Shown: piece by piece, positions 24,103 to 33,164 of the stretch
Position numbering within the stretch: position 1 is the first letter of the stretch
Layout of the letters: the number at the start of each line of letters is the position of its first letter
From: Pseudomonas sp. CFBP13508
GTDB lineage: Bacteria; Pseudomonadota; Gammaproteobacteria; Pseudomonadales; Pseudomonadaceae
Length of the DNA stretch: 64,000 nt
NCBI RefSeq assembly: GCF_005233515.1
Contig: NZ_QFZZ01000006.1
Span: forward strand, 186,001 to 250,000
Reading direction: 5' to 3'
The notes under the pieces: model-generated
Seen by the model: the letters and a program-made list of their open reading frames with translations, nothing else
What the model was told of the DNA's origin: nothing
The model's database searches: none
Translations under genes and position numbers: made by a program

Positions 24103-24233
24103 TCGCCGTCGCCTATGACCTGGCCTGGTTCTGGAAGGTTGACCCCGAACAGATGATGGCCAGGCCACTGGATGTGCTCCGCGAATCGCTGGAGCACGCG
24201 CAACGGATCAATGCGATGCAGCAGGTGCAGTGA
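24069..24233 (+). CDS. Frameshift extension of the tail chaperone
   Basis: The -1 frame after T TTT TTC (24063-24069) encodes HECGVGAITDLIAVAYDLAW ... LEHAQRINAMQQVQ and ends at TGA 24231-24233, which overlaps the tape measure ATG at 24233. This reproduces the P2 E+E'/lambda G-GT logic with a canonical slippery site. Confidence 0.8.
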   Translation, partial: HECGVGAITDLIAVAYDLAWFWKVDPEQMMARPLDVLRESLEHAQRINAMQQVQ

Positions 24234-25774
24234 TGGCCAATACTCAGATAAATGCACTCCAGCAAAACATGCAGACTACCGTGAACATGCTCGTCGTGAT
24301 GCAGGGTCTGCAGAAGATGGACGCTGAGATGAAGGGCGTCCGGGGCAAGGTGGCGGCGTTCAGGAAAAGCCTGGAAAGCAGTTCGATCAAGCCCTTTGAT
24401 TTGTCCGGTTTCATTTCCGGTGGCGGCTTGCTCAAACCTTTTCAGGAGGGACTGAAGAAGGCGATCAAGGCCGAAGACGAACTGGCGACCAAGAACAAAA
24501 AACTCAATACGCCGACGCTGGGCAAAGACGCGCTGATTCCTGCACCGTTGAACAAGTCCGTTACGGCGCAGGTACCGGCGGTAGTGAAGGGGGAAACCTC
24601 GGCCAATCTGGCGAAGTTCAACGTCTCGCTCGACAACATTTCATTGAAGATCGGTCAGGCGTTGTTACCAGCCGTCAACGGCCTTGTAACGGCGCTGGTG
24701 CCGGTGGTGACTTCGGTCGGTAAGTTTGTCGCCGATCATCCCCAACTCGTGGAGGGGCTGGCGGCGGCAGCGCTGGCGTTTACGCTGGTGACAACAGCGG
24801 CTGCCGGTTTCAGCGCGGTGCTGACGCTGCTTGCTTCACCCGTCGGGATATTCGCCGCCGGGGTTGCCCTGGCGGCCGGGCTGATCGTCGCCAACTGGAA
24901 ACCCGTCTCGGCTTTTTTTGCTCGACTGTGGCAAGAAATCGCCCCCGTCGTAATGCCGATGGCCAGTTTTTTTCGGACCCTGTTCGGGTTCACTCCGATG
25001 GGCATGCTGATCAGCAACTGGGGACCGGTGAGCACGTTCTTCGCGGCACTTTGGAATGTGCTCAAGGCGCTGGCTGCGCCGGTCATCGACTTTTATGCAA
25101 CGTTGTTTGCGTATTCCCCGCAGGCGCTGATTTTGAAGAACTGGGCGCCTCTGGTCGGACTTTTTGCGTCGATCTGGGATCTGCTCAGAGCGGTGTCAGT
25201 ACCGGTCGGGGCTTTTTTCCAGGACCTTGTCGAGTCAATCAAACTGCCCGTGCTCGCCCTGTATGCGGTGATCCGCGAGCAGTTGGGCTGGTCGCCTCTG
25301 GAGTTGATCATTCAAGCCTGGGGCTCGGTGACGATATGGATCGAGAAATGGAGCGAGAAGTTTTACCAGGCGCTTGCACCGGTCAGGGCGTTTTTCAATG
25401 GAGGTTTGGGTGAGCTCGCTGCCGAAGCGTCGGCCAAGGTCGATGTCTTTACCCATGCCCAGGAACGGACCAATGCCCAAGGCAAGGGGGAATGGGCGCC
25501 AGAGTTTTTCGGCTCCAGTGCTGATTCCGCTGCCACACGTCCAGCGTCGATGGGGGCGCTGACACAGTCCTCGAATTCACTGACGCAAACTTCCAACAGC
25601 TTGATCCAGCAAAGCGCCGCAAACAACCGTACGCAACTTGAAGGCGGCCTGACCGTGCGCTTCGAAAATGCACCGGCAGGCCTGCGCACCGAACAACCGC
25701 AAACCAATCAACCCGGCCTGGCCGTGTCTTCGCGCATCGGCTATCGCTCGCTGTCGATGGGAGGTTCCCAATGA
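24233..25774 (+). CDS. Tail tape measure protein, Mu gp42 type (short)
   Basis: 513 aa. An N-terminal coiled coil (QQNMQTTVNMLVVMQGLQK), then hydrophobic helices near 170-225 and repeated W-containing amphipathic blocks (ISNWGPVSTFFAALWN, LKNWAPLVGLFASIWD), typical of Mu-like tape measures. It is much shorter than the 872-aa one in the first module, which predicts a shorter tail. ATG 24233 overlaps the preceding stop. Confidence 0.9.
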   Translation: MANTQINALQQNMQTTVNMLVVMQGLQKMDAEMKGVRGKVAAFRKSLESSSIKPFDLSGFISGGGLLKPFQEGLKKAIKAEDELATKNKKLNTPTLGKDALIPAPLNKSVTAQVPAVVKGETSANLAKFNVSLDNISLKIGQALLPAVNGLVTALVPVVTSVGKFVADHPQLVEGLAAAALAFTLVTTAAAGFSAVLTLLASPVGIFAAGVALAAGLIVANWKPVSAFFARLWQEIAPVVMPMASFFRTLFGFTPMGMLISNWGPVSTFFAALWNVLKALAAPVIDFYATLFAYSPQALILKNWAPLVGLFASIWDLLRAVSVPVGAFFQDLVESIKLPVLALYAVIREQLGWSPLELIIQAWGSVTIWIEKWSEKFYQALAPVRAFFNGGLGELAAEASAKVDVFTHAQERTNAQGKGEWAPEFFGSSADSAATRPASMGALTQSSNSLTQTSNSLIQQSAANNRTQLEGGLTVRFENAPAGLRTEQPQTNQPGLAVSSRIGYRSLSMGGSQ

Positions 25775-27006
25775 ACTGGCGTGACCGTTTATTGCCGGCA
25801 TCCTTTCGCGGTGTCGGTTTCTGGATCGACCAGGCGAAAACCCCGGTCGGACGCAAGGGGCAGTTGCATGAATACCCGCAACGCGACCTGCCGTTTTTCG
25901 AGGACCTCGGCCAGCAGGCCAAGACCCACGATCTGACCGCGTTCATCATCGGCCCCGATTGCCTGGAGCAGCGCGACAAGCTGCTCAAGGCGCTGGAGCA
26001 GGGCCGTGGCGAACTGGTGCATCCGTGGCTCGGACGCCTGCAGGTCAAGGTCGGCGAATGCGACATGACTCACACCCGCCAGGACGGTGGGTTGGTGACA
26101 TTCGCGTTGAAGTTCTATCCCGACCAACCCCTGCCGTTTCCGACCGCCACGGTCAGCACGCAGAAAGTGCTGCTGGCCAAAGCCGACACTCTGCTGGGTT
26201 CGGCGGTGGCGCGATTCGAACAGGCGATGACTTTGATCAAGGCTGCGCGGATCGGCATCACCAACCTGCGCAACAGCCTTACCGGGGTTTACGAGGTGAT
26301 CAAAGAGCAACTGAAACCTTTGATCGAGCAGTACCGGCAGATCACTGAACTGGTCAAAGCCGTGAAGGAGCTGCCCAAGGAAGTGGCGGCGGAATTCAAG
26401 GGTTTGCTCGGCGATATCAAGGAGCTGAAAGCGTTCGCCAAGGAAGGCTACCGGGGCGTGATCGCCGACGTGTCGCAGCAACTCGAAGCGATTCGCAAGG
26501 CCGATGTGCCGAAGATCACCACGGGCAAGGACACCAATGCCGCAGCCCAAGCGATGGCTGATCTGGTGCAAGACACGGTGCTGGTCAAAGTCGCACAGTG
26601 GGTCGCGTCGATGCCGGTGGCGACCACGCCGGTGAAGCTGGCGTCGACACCGTCGGTGGCGCAACAGTCGACCTCGCCGGTCAGCCGCCAGGAAGTCCCT
26701 GTCAGCGATGACATGCAAGCGCTGCGCACGGCGGTGACTGCCGCCATCGACCCGATGCTGGCGAAAGCCGGGCCTGCGCACTACCAGGCAATCAACGATG
26801 TAAAGGAAGCGCTGGTGGCTCATCTCAAAGCGGTGGCGTCCTCCGGCGTGCGGCAAGTCAGCAAGTCGTTTCAGGAAAGCTTTCCGGCGGTAGTCGTGGC
26901 CTACAAACAATTTGGCGACGCTACGCGGGTCGATGAAGTGACTCAGCGCAACGGGATTACCCATCCCGGTTTCTCGCCCAACGACGTGAAAGTCTCGCGG
27001 GAGTGA
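25771..27006 (+). CDS. DNA-circularisation-like baseplate protein, Mu gp43/N type
   Basis: 411 aa. The N-terminus (WRDRLLPASFRGVGFWIDQA) is the DNA_circ_N family signature. The protein is a tail-hub component in Mu-like phages despite its historical name. The middle and C-terminal regions are helical. It overlaps the tape measure gene by ATGA. Confidence 0.9.
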   Translation: MNWRDRLLPASFRGVGFWIDQAKTPVGRKGQLHEYPQRDLPFFEDLGQQAKTHDLTAFIIGPDCLEQRDKLLKALEQGRGELVHPWLGRLQVKVGECDMTHTRQDGGLVTFALKFYPDQPLPFPTATVSTQKVLLAKADTLLGSAVARFEQAMTLIKAARIGITNLRNSLTGVYEVIKEQLKPLIEQYRQITELVKAVKELPKEVAAEFKGLLGDIKELKAFAKEGYRGVIADVSQQLEAIRKADVPKITTGKDTNAAAQAMADLVQDTVLVKVAQWVASMPVATTPVKLASTPSVAQQSTSPVSRQEVPVSDDMQALRTAVTAAIDPMLAKAGPAHYQAINDVKEALVAHLKAVASSGVRQVSKSFQESFPAVVVAYKQFGDATRVDEVTQRNGITHPGFSPNDVKVSRE

Positions 27007-27010
27007 TGCC

Positions 27011-28054
27011 ATGAACGAGATGGACAATCACGTCACGCTGACGGTCAACGACATGGAATACGGCGGCTGGAAAAGCGTCGAGATCACCGCCGATCTGGAG
27101 CGTCAGTTCCGCACCTTCAAACTCGACATCACCTGGCAATGGCCAGGGCAGGCCGTGGACGAAAGGATCAAACCCGGCGACCCCTGCGAAGTGAAAATCG
27201 GCAAGGACCTGGTGCTCACCGGTTACGTGTTCAAAGCACCGATCCGCTATGACGGGCGGCAGATCAGCCTGACCATCGAAGGCAGTTCCAAGACCCAGGA
27301 TTTGGTCGATTGCGCCGCTCGCAACCTGCCCAGCCAATGGCAGCAACAACCCTTGCTGACTATCGTCCGCGATCTGGCGAGCGAATATGGGCTGTCAGTG
27401 GTCAACGAGATCAGCGAAACCACACGCCTGACCAAACACACCATCGTGCCGGGTGAAACGGCATTCCAGTCGATCGACCGATTGCTCTCGCTGCTGCGGG
27501 TGTTTTCCACCGACAACGAGCTGGGCCAGTTGGTGCTGGCCAAACCCGGTAGCGGTGGGCGCGCCAGCGATGCGCTGGAGCTGGGCAAGAACATCCTGTC
27601 GGCCAGTGCGCCAATGGATTTCAGCCAGGTGTTCTCCGAGTACCGGGTGATCGGCCAGCAAAAAGGCTCGGATGCGAAAAGCGGCGCGGCGGTGAGTGAA
27701 GTCGAGTCGACCGCGGCCGATCTGAGTTTCAAACGGCGGCGCACCACGGTGATCAACGAAGGCACGCAACTAACCTTTGAGTTGGCGCAGCAGCGTGCCC
27801 AATGGGAAAGCGCGACCCGCATGGGCCGCGCACAGACCACCACCTATCAGGTGCAGGGCTGGCGGCAGAGCAATGGTGATCTGTGGCGCCACAACACGCT
27901 GGTCAAGGTCAAGGATCCGGTGCTCGATTTCGATGGTGACATGCTGATTTCCAAGGTCACCTATTCGTTGTCGGCGCAGGGTTCGGTGACCACGTTGCAA
28001 GTGGCCCCGCCGCATACCTTTGATCCTGATCCGACGCCCCCGAAAAAAACCTGA
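27011..28054 (+). CDS. Baseplate hub protein, Mu gp44/P type
   Basis: 347 aa, gpP/gp44 family (gp27-like hub). The blocks KIGKDLVLTGYVFKAPIRYD and ETAFQSIDRLL are typical. It joins tube to spike and starts 5 nt after the previous gene. Confidence 0.9.
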   Translation: MNEMDNHVTLTVNDMEYGGWKSVEITADLERQFRTFKLDITWQWPGQAVDERIKPGDPCEVKIGKDLVLTGYVFKAPIRYDGRQISLTIEGSSKTQDLVDCAARNLPSQWQQQPLLTIVRDLASEYGLSVVNEISETTRLTKHTIVPGETAFQSIDRLLSLLRVFSTDNELGQLVLAKPGSGGRASDALELGKNILSASAPMDFSQVFSEYRVIGQQKGSDAKSGAAVSEVESTAADLSFKRRRTTVINEGTQLTFELAQQRAQWESATRMGRAQTTTYQVQGWRQSNGDLWRHNTLVKVKDPVLDFDGDMLISKVTYSLSAQGSVTTLQVAPPHTFDPDPTPPKKT

Positions 28055-28070
28055 GCCTGACCCCGAACCC

Positions 28071-28159
28071 TGTGGGAGCGAGCCTGCTCGCGAGAGCGTC
28101 GCCAGCCTCAACATCACAGCGCCTGACCCGCCGCGTTCGCGAGCAGGCTCGCTCCCACA
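28071..28159. repeat. REP doublet (REPIN)
   Basis: Inverted arms TGTGGGAGCGAGCCTGCTCG and its complement around 45 nt. It lies inside the tail operon between the hub and spike genes. Confidence 0.92.
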
Positions 28160-28196
28160 CTGATCCCATTCGGGCGACTCTTTTCAAGGACATCCC

Positions 28197-28706
28197 ATGA
28201 GCCTACTGACACGCCTGCTGGCGCGCGGCACTGTCGTGCTCGCCAATTCGGCTTCGAAACTGCAATCGCTGCAAATGCGCCTCACCGCCGGTGAAATCAA
28301 CGACGACCTCGAACACTTCGAACCCTACGGCTTCACCAGCCATCCGCTGGCCGGCGCCGAGGGGGTTGTCACCTTCATCGGCGGCGACCGTTCCCACGCC
28401 ATCGCCCTGGTCATCGCCGACCGCCGCTATCGCCTGCAAGCACTCGCTGCCGGTGAAGTGGCGATCTACACCGACGAGGGCGACAAAATTCACTTCAAGC
28501 GCGGGCGGATCATCGACATCGAAACCGTCACGCTGAACATCCGCGCCAGTAGCGCAGTGAACTTCGACACGCCGGTGATCAACCAGACCGGCAAGATCGT
28601 TTCCACCGGTGATCAACTGGCCGGCGGCATCAGCCAGATCAAACACGTGCATGTTGGCGTGCAGGCCGGCAACGGTCAGACCGGCGCGCCGGCAGGAGGC
28701 CAGTGA
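28197..28706 (+). CDS. Baseplate spike protein, Mu gp45/gpV type
   Basis: 169 aa. An N-terminal OB-like domain (GAEGVVTFIGGDRSHAIAL) is followed by a beta-helix and a C-terminal HVHVG, the metal-binding tip motif of Mu gp45/P2 gpV spikes that pierce the outer membrane. The usual length is about 180-200 aa. Confidence 0.92.
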   Translation: MSLLTRLLARGTVVLANSASKLQSLQMRLTAGEINDDLEHFEPYGFTSHPLAGAEGVVTFIGGDRSHAIALVIADRRYRLQALAAGEVAIYTDEGDKIHFKRGRIIDIETVTLNIRASSAVNFDTPVINQTGKIVSTGDQLAGGISQIKHVHVGVQAGNGQTGAPAGGQ

Positions 28707-29104
28707 TGTTCATCAGCCAGAACCTCCATGCCGCACTGACCCGCGCCGTACTGATCAGCCTGTTCACCTGGCGTCGCGCCGCCGATGACGATGCCCTCGA
28801 TGACGAAGAACGCTTCGGCTGGTGGGGCGACAGTTTCCCCACGGTTGCCGACGATCGCATCGGCTCGCGGCTGTGGCTGTTGCGCCGGGTCAAGCTGACC
28901 CGGCAAACGCAGATGGACGCCGAGTTCTATGCCCGCGAAGCCCTGCAATGGCTGCTCGACGACGGCCACTGCAGCGCCATCGACATCATCAGCGAACGCC
29001 TCGACGCCCAGCGCCTGAACCTGCGCACGGTCCTGACCCTGGCCGACGGTGAACGTCTGGACATCAACCCCGATAACAGTTGGCAGGTGATCTATGCCGT
29101 TTGA
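28706..29104 (+). CDS. Baseplate protein, Mu gp46 (GP46) family
   Basis: 132 aa, gp25-like wedge component. GWWGDSFP and GSRLWLLRR are family signatures. ATG 28706 overlaps the stop of the spike gene (TGATG), and the end overlaps the next gene by 11 nt. Confidence 0.9.
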   Translation: MFISQNLHAALTRAVLISLFTWRRAADDDALDDEERFGWWGDSFPTVADDRIGSRLWLLRRVKLTRQTQMDAEFYAREALQWLLDDGHCSAIDIISERLDAQRLNLRTVLTLADGERLDINPDNSWQVIYAV

Positions 29105-30137
29105 AACCCCTTCGCTGCCGGTGCTGATCAAGCGCACCCAAAGCGACCTGGCCGGCGATTCGCTGCGCCAGTCCGATGCGCAAGTGCTCGCCCGCACCCT
29201 CGGCGGCGCCGCTTATGGCCTGTACGGTTATCTAGACTGGATTGCCCAACAGATCCTGCCCGACAAGGCCGATGAATCGACGCTGGAACGCATCGCCGCG
29301 CTGCGCCTGAATCAGCCGCGCAAAGCTGCGCAAGTGGCTACCGGCAGCGTCAGTTTCAGCGCCAGCACCGGCGCTGTGCTGGATGTCGACACCTTGCTGC
29401 AGTCCGATGATGGACGCACCTACAAAGTCACGGCCGCGCGCATCGCCGTCAGCGGCACTAACAGCACCACGATCGCTGCGCTCGATGCCGGTAGCGTGGG
29501 TAATGCCGACGCCGGTCTGACGTTGAATCCGGTGCAACCGATTGCCGGTGTGATCGGTAACAGCTTCATCGTTCAGCCACCTGGCCTCACAGGCGGCGTC
29601 GGCACCGAAAGCCTTGAATCGCTGCGCGCCAGAGTCATTCGCTCTTATCGATTGATTCCTCACGGCGGCTCGGCGCAAGACTACGAAACCTGGGCGCTGG
29701 AGTGCCCCGGTATTACCCGTGCATGGTGTCGTGGCAACTTCCTCGGCCCTGGCACCGTCGGCGTGTTCGTCATGCGTGACGATGATCCGCAACCGATTCC
29801 CAACGAAGAGCAGTTGGCGGAAGTCGAAGCCTACATCGAACCGCTGCGACCGGTGACCGCGGACGTGAGGGTGATGGCGCCGGTACAAGTGCTGGTCAAG
29901 TACAAGTTGCGCGTTACTCCGAACACCAGTGCAGTGCGCGCGGCGGTTGAAACCCAGTTGCGGGATCTGCACAACCGCGAGGCGGGGCTGGGCGATACGT
30001 TGTTGCTCAGCCACATCACCGAAGCCATCAGCAGCGCCACCGGTGAAAGCGATCACAGTCTCATCAGCCCCTCGGCCAACGTTAGCGCCCAAAGCAATCA
30101 ATTGCTGACATTCGGGGGGTGCGAATGGCTGTCCTGA
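29094..30137 (+). CDS. Baseplate J-like wedge protein, Mu gp47/Y
   Basis: 347 aa of the baseplate J (gp47) family. It contains GGAAYGLYGYLDWIAQQILP at the N-terminus and the PGITRAWC and FVMRDDD motifs typical of J proteins. It forms the wedge that triggers sheath contraction. Confidence 0.93.
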   Translation: MPFETPSLPVLIKRTQSDLAGDSLRQSDAQVLARTLGGAAYGLYGYLDWIAQQILPDKADESTLERIAALRLNQPRKAAQVATGSVSFSASTGAVLDVDTLLQSDDGRTYKVTAARIAVSGTNSTTIAALDAGSVGNADAGLTLNPVQPIAGVIGNSFIVQPPGLTGGVGTESLESLRARVIRSYRLIPHGGSAQDYETWALECPGITRAWCRGNFLGPGTVGVFVMRDDDPQPIPNEEQLAEVEAYIEPLRPVTADVRVMAPVQVLVKYKLRVTPNTSAVRAAVETQLRDLHNREAGLGDTLLLSHITEAISSATGESDHSLISPSANVSAQSNQLLTFGGCEWLS

Positions 30138-30724
30138 GAAGTCCCAGACAATACCGGCAGCAGTTGCGCAGCCTGCTGCCCAGCGGTCCGGCCTGGGACC
30201 CGGAACGAGTGCCGGAACTCGAGCAGGTTCTTGAAGGCGTCGCTCAGGAACTGGCTCGCCTCGATGCCCGGGCAGCGGATCTGCTCAACGAGATGGATCC
30301 GGCTGGCGTCAGCGAACTGGTACCCGACTGGGAGGCAGTGATGAACCTGCCCGACCCATGTCTTGGTGCGACTCCGCTCTATGACGATCGCCGCCTGGCT
30401 GTCCGTCGGCGGTTGCTGGCGGTGGGCAACCAGTCCGCCGCGTATTTCATTGAGGTCGCACGCACCCAAGGCTATCCAGAGGCCACGGTGACCGAACTAC
30501 GGGTGCCGCGAATGGGGCGTTCGCGGTTCGGCGGCGCGCATTTCGGCACCTGGAAAGGGCAGTTCATGTGGATCCTCAACACCGGTGGCCGCTTGGCTAT
30601 CGGGCGGCGTTTCGGCGCCAGTTATTGGGGCGAACGTTTCGGCATGTACCCAGGCTCGGCTCTGGAATGCCTCATTCACCGCAGTGCACCGGCGCATACC
30701 CGGGTGTACATCAATTATGACTAA
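30125..30724 (+). CDS. Tail protein, Mu gp48/YmfQ (DUF2313) family
   Basis: 199 aa. It starts at ATG 30125, overlapping gp47 by 13 nt. The family signature is LRSLLPSGPAWDPERVPELE near the N-terminus, then a C-terminal region with FGGAHFGTWKGQ. Such proteins link baseplate wedge and fibre (Mu gp48, P2 gpI analogue). Confidence 0.9.
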   Translation: MAVLRSPRQYRQQLRSLLPSGPAWDPERVPELEQVLEGVAQELARLDARAADLLNEMDPAGVSELVPDWEAVMNLPDPCLGATPLYDDRRLAVRRRLLAVGNQSAAYFIEVARTQGYPEATVTELRVPRMGRSRFGGAHFGTWKGQFMWILNTGGRLAIGRRFGASYWGERFGMYPGSALECLIHRSAPAHTRVYINYD

Positions 30725-30735
30725 GGACTGAATAA

Positions 30736-31896
30736 ATGGATTATCCAAAAAGCGTACCCAGCGTCGGGCTGGTCGATGGCAAGTTTGTTGATGAGAACCC
30801 GGTGGCAGGCACGCCGGGATCGTTGATTCCGGCATCATGGGGCAATGCGGTAACCGAAGAAATACTCGGTGTGATCAAGGGCGGTGCGCTCAAGCCCGAT
30901 GAAGCCGATGTCGGACAATTGCTGACAGCCGTGCGCAAGATCAGTCAGGCCGGGCTCATCGATTTCGCACTCGATACCGGTACGGCCAATGCTTATGCAG
31001 CCAACTATTCGCCGGCACCTGCGACGCTGGTAGACGGCATGGTGTTGCGCTTCAAGGCTTTGAATACCAATACCGGCGCCAGTACATTTTCCGTAGCCGG
31101 TTCGGTCGCCAAACCGCTGGTTGGTCTTGACCATACTCCGCTTCGCTCGGGTGAAATCGTTGCGACGGGAGATGTCTGGGTGCAATGGAACAGCTCGCTG
31201 GGCAGCGGCGCCTGGATTCTGATCGCCAGTACCGGCGTGGCCAGACAGTTGGGTGCCGACGTAGGCGATATGAAAGCCGTCGCTACCGTAGACGCACCCA
31301 GTGGCTGGCTCAAGTGCAACGGACAGCCTGTGTTGCGTACCCAATATGCCAATCTTTTCGCAGCAATCGGCACCCGGTTCGGTGCCGGTGACGGTGCAAA
31401 TACCTTCAACCTGCCGGATTTGCGTGGTGAATTTGTTCGGGGGCTGGACGAGGGCCGTGGTGTCGATCCGGGGCGAGTTCTGGGTAGCAAGCAGGCCGGG
31501 CAAAATGCTTCCCACGTTCACGATGTGTCAGCCGCTGCTGCAGGTAACCATGCTCACACGGCGCGCACTGATGCTGCCGGAGTACACGCGCATGGCGGCG
31601 CTGTTACCGGCGGAGGCGCATTCAACATCGACACGGTCATGGGCGGGCAGGGGACAATCAACGGCGGCAATACCGCAGGTTCCATCATGGGATCGAGCTC
31701 GGCGCCTTTCATCAATCGCAACTTTACAACCAACGCCCCCGCTCACACCCACGGCATCGTGGCGGACGGCAACCATGCGCACAACGTCGGTGTGGATGCC
31801 GCCGGGCAACATACGCATACGATCTCGATGGCGGCCGCGGGCGGCAACGAGGCTCGGCCGATGAACACCGCGCTGTTGTACGTCATCAAGTTTTGA
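30736..31896 (+). CDS. Tail fibre with collar domain
   Basis: 386 aa. The N-terminus (DYPKSVPSVGLVDGKFVDEN) attaches to the baseplate. Residues about 190-240 carry the phage tail collar motif (PSGWLKCNGQ ... FNLPDLRGEFVRG). The C-terminal 130 residues have repeated HxH motifs (HAHT, HAHG, HTHG, HAHN, HTHT), like the iron-binding HxH sites in the T4 gp37 fibre tip. It probably decides target specificity. No fibre chaperone follows. Confidence 0.92.
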   Translation: MDYPKSVPSVGLVDGKFVDENPVAGTPGSLIPASWGNAVTEEILGVIKGGALKPDEADVGQLLTAVRKISQAGLIDFALDTGTANAYAANYSPAPATLVDGMVLRFKALNTNTGASTFSVAGSVAKPLVGLDHTPLRSGEIVATGDVWVQWNSSLGSGAWILIASTGVARQLGADVGDMKAVATVDAPSGWLKCNGQPVLRTQYANLFAAIGTRFGAGDGANTFNLPDLRGEFVRGLDEGRGVDPGRVLGSKQAGQNASHVHDVSAAAAGNHAHTARTDAAGVHAHGGAVTGGGAFNIDTVMGGQGTINGGNTAGSIMGSSSAPFINRNFTTNAPAHTHGIVADGNHAHNVGVDAAGQHTHTISMAAAGGNEARPMNTALLYVIKF

Positions 31897-32033
31897 TAAC
31901 CGCTGTCCGGGACCCTCATCAGGTGGGCCAAGCGTTGCGATAGAACCCTGAAAACTCCGGAAAAAAATGGCTGGCAGGCATCAGTCGCCAGCCGTGATTC
32001 AATCGGGGCCATATCCAGGGAGGATCAAGCATC

Positions 32034-32600
32034 ATGCAATTAACTGAAAAACACCTTATCGACATCATGCCCAACGCCCGCTCCCAAGCGGGCGTTTTTG
32101 TTTTAGCACTCAACGCCGCCATGGCCAGGCATCGCATCGACACGCCAAAACGTGTTGCGGCGTTCCTCGCCCAGGTTGGTCACGAGTCGGGCCAATTGCG
32201 TTACGTGCGTGAACTGGGCAACAACCAATACCTGAGCAAATACGACACCGGCACCCTGGCGCTGCGTCTGGGTAATACGCCCGAGGCGGATGGCGACGGG
32301 CAAAAATATCGGGGGCGTGGGCTCATACAAATCACCGGTCGCGCCAACTATCGCCAATGCAGCCTCGGTTTGTTTGGCGATGAGCGTCTTTTGTCGTTAC
32401 CCGAATTGCTTGAGCAACCGCAATGGGCGGCGGAATCGGCGGCGTGGTTCTGGGCGCAGAAGGGCCTGAATGAACTGGCGGATGCGGACCAGTTCAACAC
32501 CATCACCCGCCGCATCAACGGCGGGTTGAACGGCTTGCAGGATCGCCTCGAGATCTGGGCGCGGGCGAGGGCGGTGCTATGTCCGGCTCCTGGCGCGTGA
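32034..32600 (+). CDS. GH19 chitinase-like endolysin (copy 2)
   Basis: 188 aa. Same family and motifs as copy 1 at 7330 (HESGQLRYVRE, YRGRGLIQITGRANY), with most residues identical by eye, so the two cassettes are paralogues. There is no signal peptide; the holin at 20644 would release it. The end overlaps Rz by 22 nt. Confidence 0.95.
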   Translation: MQLTEKHLIDIMPNARSQAGVFVLALNAAMARHRIDTPKRVAAFLAQVGHESGQLRYVRELGNNQYLSKYDTGTLALRLGNTPEADGDGQKYRGRGLIQITGRANYRQCSLGLFGDERLLSLPELLEQPQWAAESAAWFWAQKGLNELADADQFNTITRRINGGLNGLQDRLEIWARARAVLCPAPGA

Positions 32601-33097
32601 TTGGTCTGATGGCGCTTGTGGCCGGGGCGTTTGCAGCTGCATGGCAATTGCAGGACTGGCGCTACGGGTGGCAATTGGCCGAGCAGGGGCGGTTAAACGC
32701 CGAAACCCTCAATCAACTGACGCAGACCGCCGCCACCGCGCAACAGGCCGAGCAGGATAAACGCCTGGCGCTGGAGCAACGGCTCGCGGCCAGTGAACAA
32801 ACCCATTATCGAGCGCTGAGCGATGCCCAACGTGATCAGGATCGCCTGCGCGATCGCCTTGCTACTGCCGATGTGCGCCTGTCAGTCCTTGTCGACGCCG
32901 GCGACGTTGCCCACGGCTGTGCGCTGCCAGCCACCGCCGGCACCGGCGGCGTGGATTCTGCAGCCGTACGCGCCCGACTTGACCCGGCGCATGCTCAACG
33001 AATTATCGCCATCACCGACACCGGCGACCGCGCACTGATTGCCTTGCAGGCCTGTCAGGCCTATGTCAGAGCGCTGGCGCCCGAACATCTTGAATGA
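32579..33097 (+). CDS. i-spanin Rz (copy 2)
   Basis: 172 aa. A transmembrane segment near 6-24 is followed by a coiled coil (QQAEQDKRLALEQRLAASEQ). It is clearly homologous to the first copy. It overlaps the endolysin and contains Rz1 in another frame. Confidence 0.88.
   Translation: MSGSWRVIGLMALVAGAFAAAWQLQDWRYGWQLAEQGRLNAETLNQLTQTAATAQQAEQDKRLALEQRLAASEQTHYRALSDAQRDQDRLRDRLATADVRLSVLVDAGDVAHGCALPATAGTGGVDSAAVRARLDPAHAQRIIAITDTGDRALIALQACQAYVRALAPEHLE
32823..33038 (+). CDS. o-spanin Rz1 lipoprotein nested in Rz (copy 2)
   Basis: 71 aa, with lipobox LLPMCAC and a Pro-rich tail (QPPPAPAAW). It lies wholly inside Rz, in the +1 frame. It is shorter than the first copy (87 aa). Confidence 0.87.
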   Translation: MPNVIRIACAIALLLPMCACQSLSTPATLPTAVRCQPPPAPAAWILQPYAPDLTRRMLNELSPSPTPATAH

Positions 33098-33164
33098 TTC
33101 TGTGTATTGAAAGCGCGTCCGGCTCGTGTACGGTGAAGGCATTCCACACGATCCGGAGCTTGCC

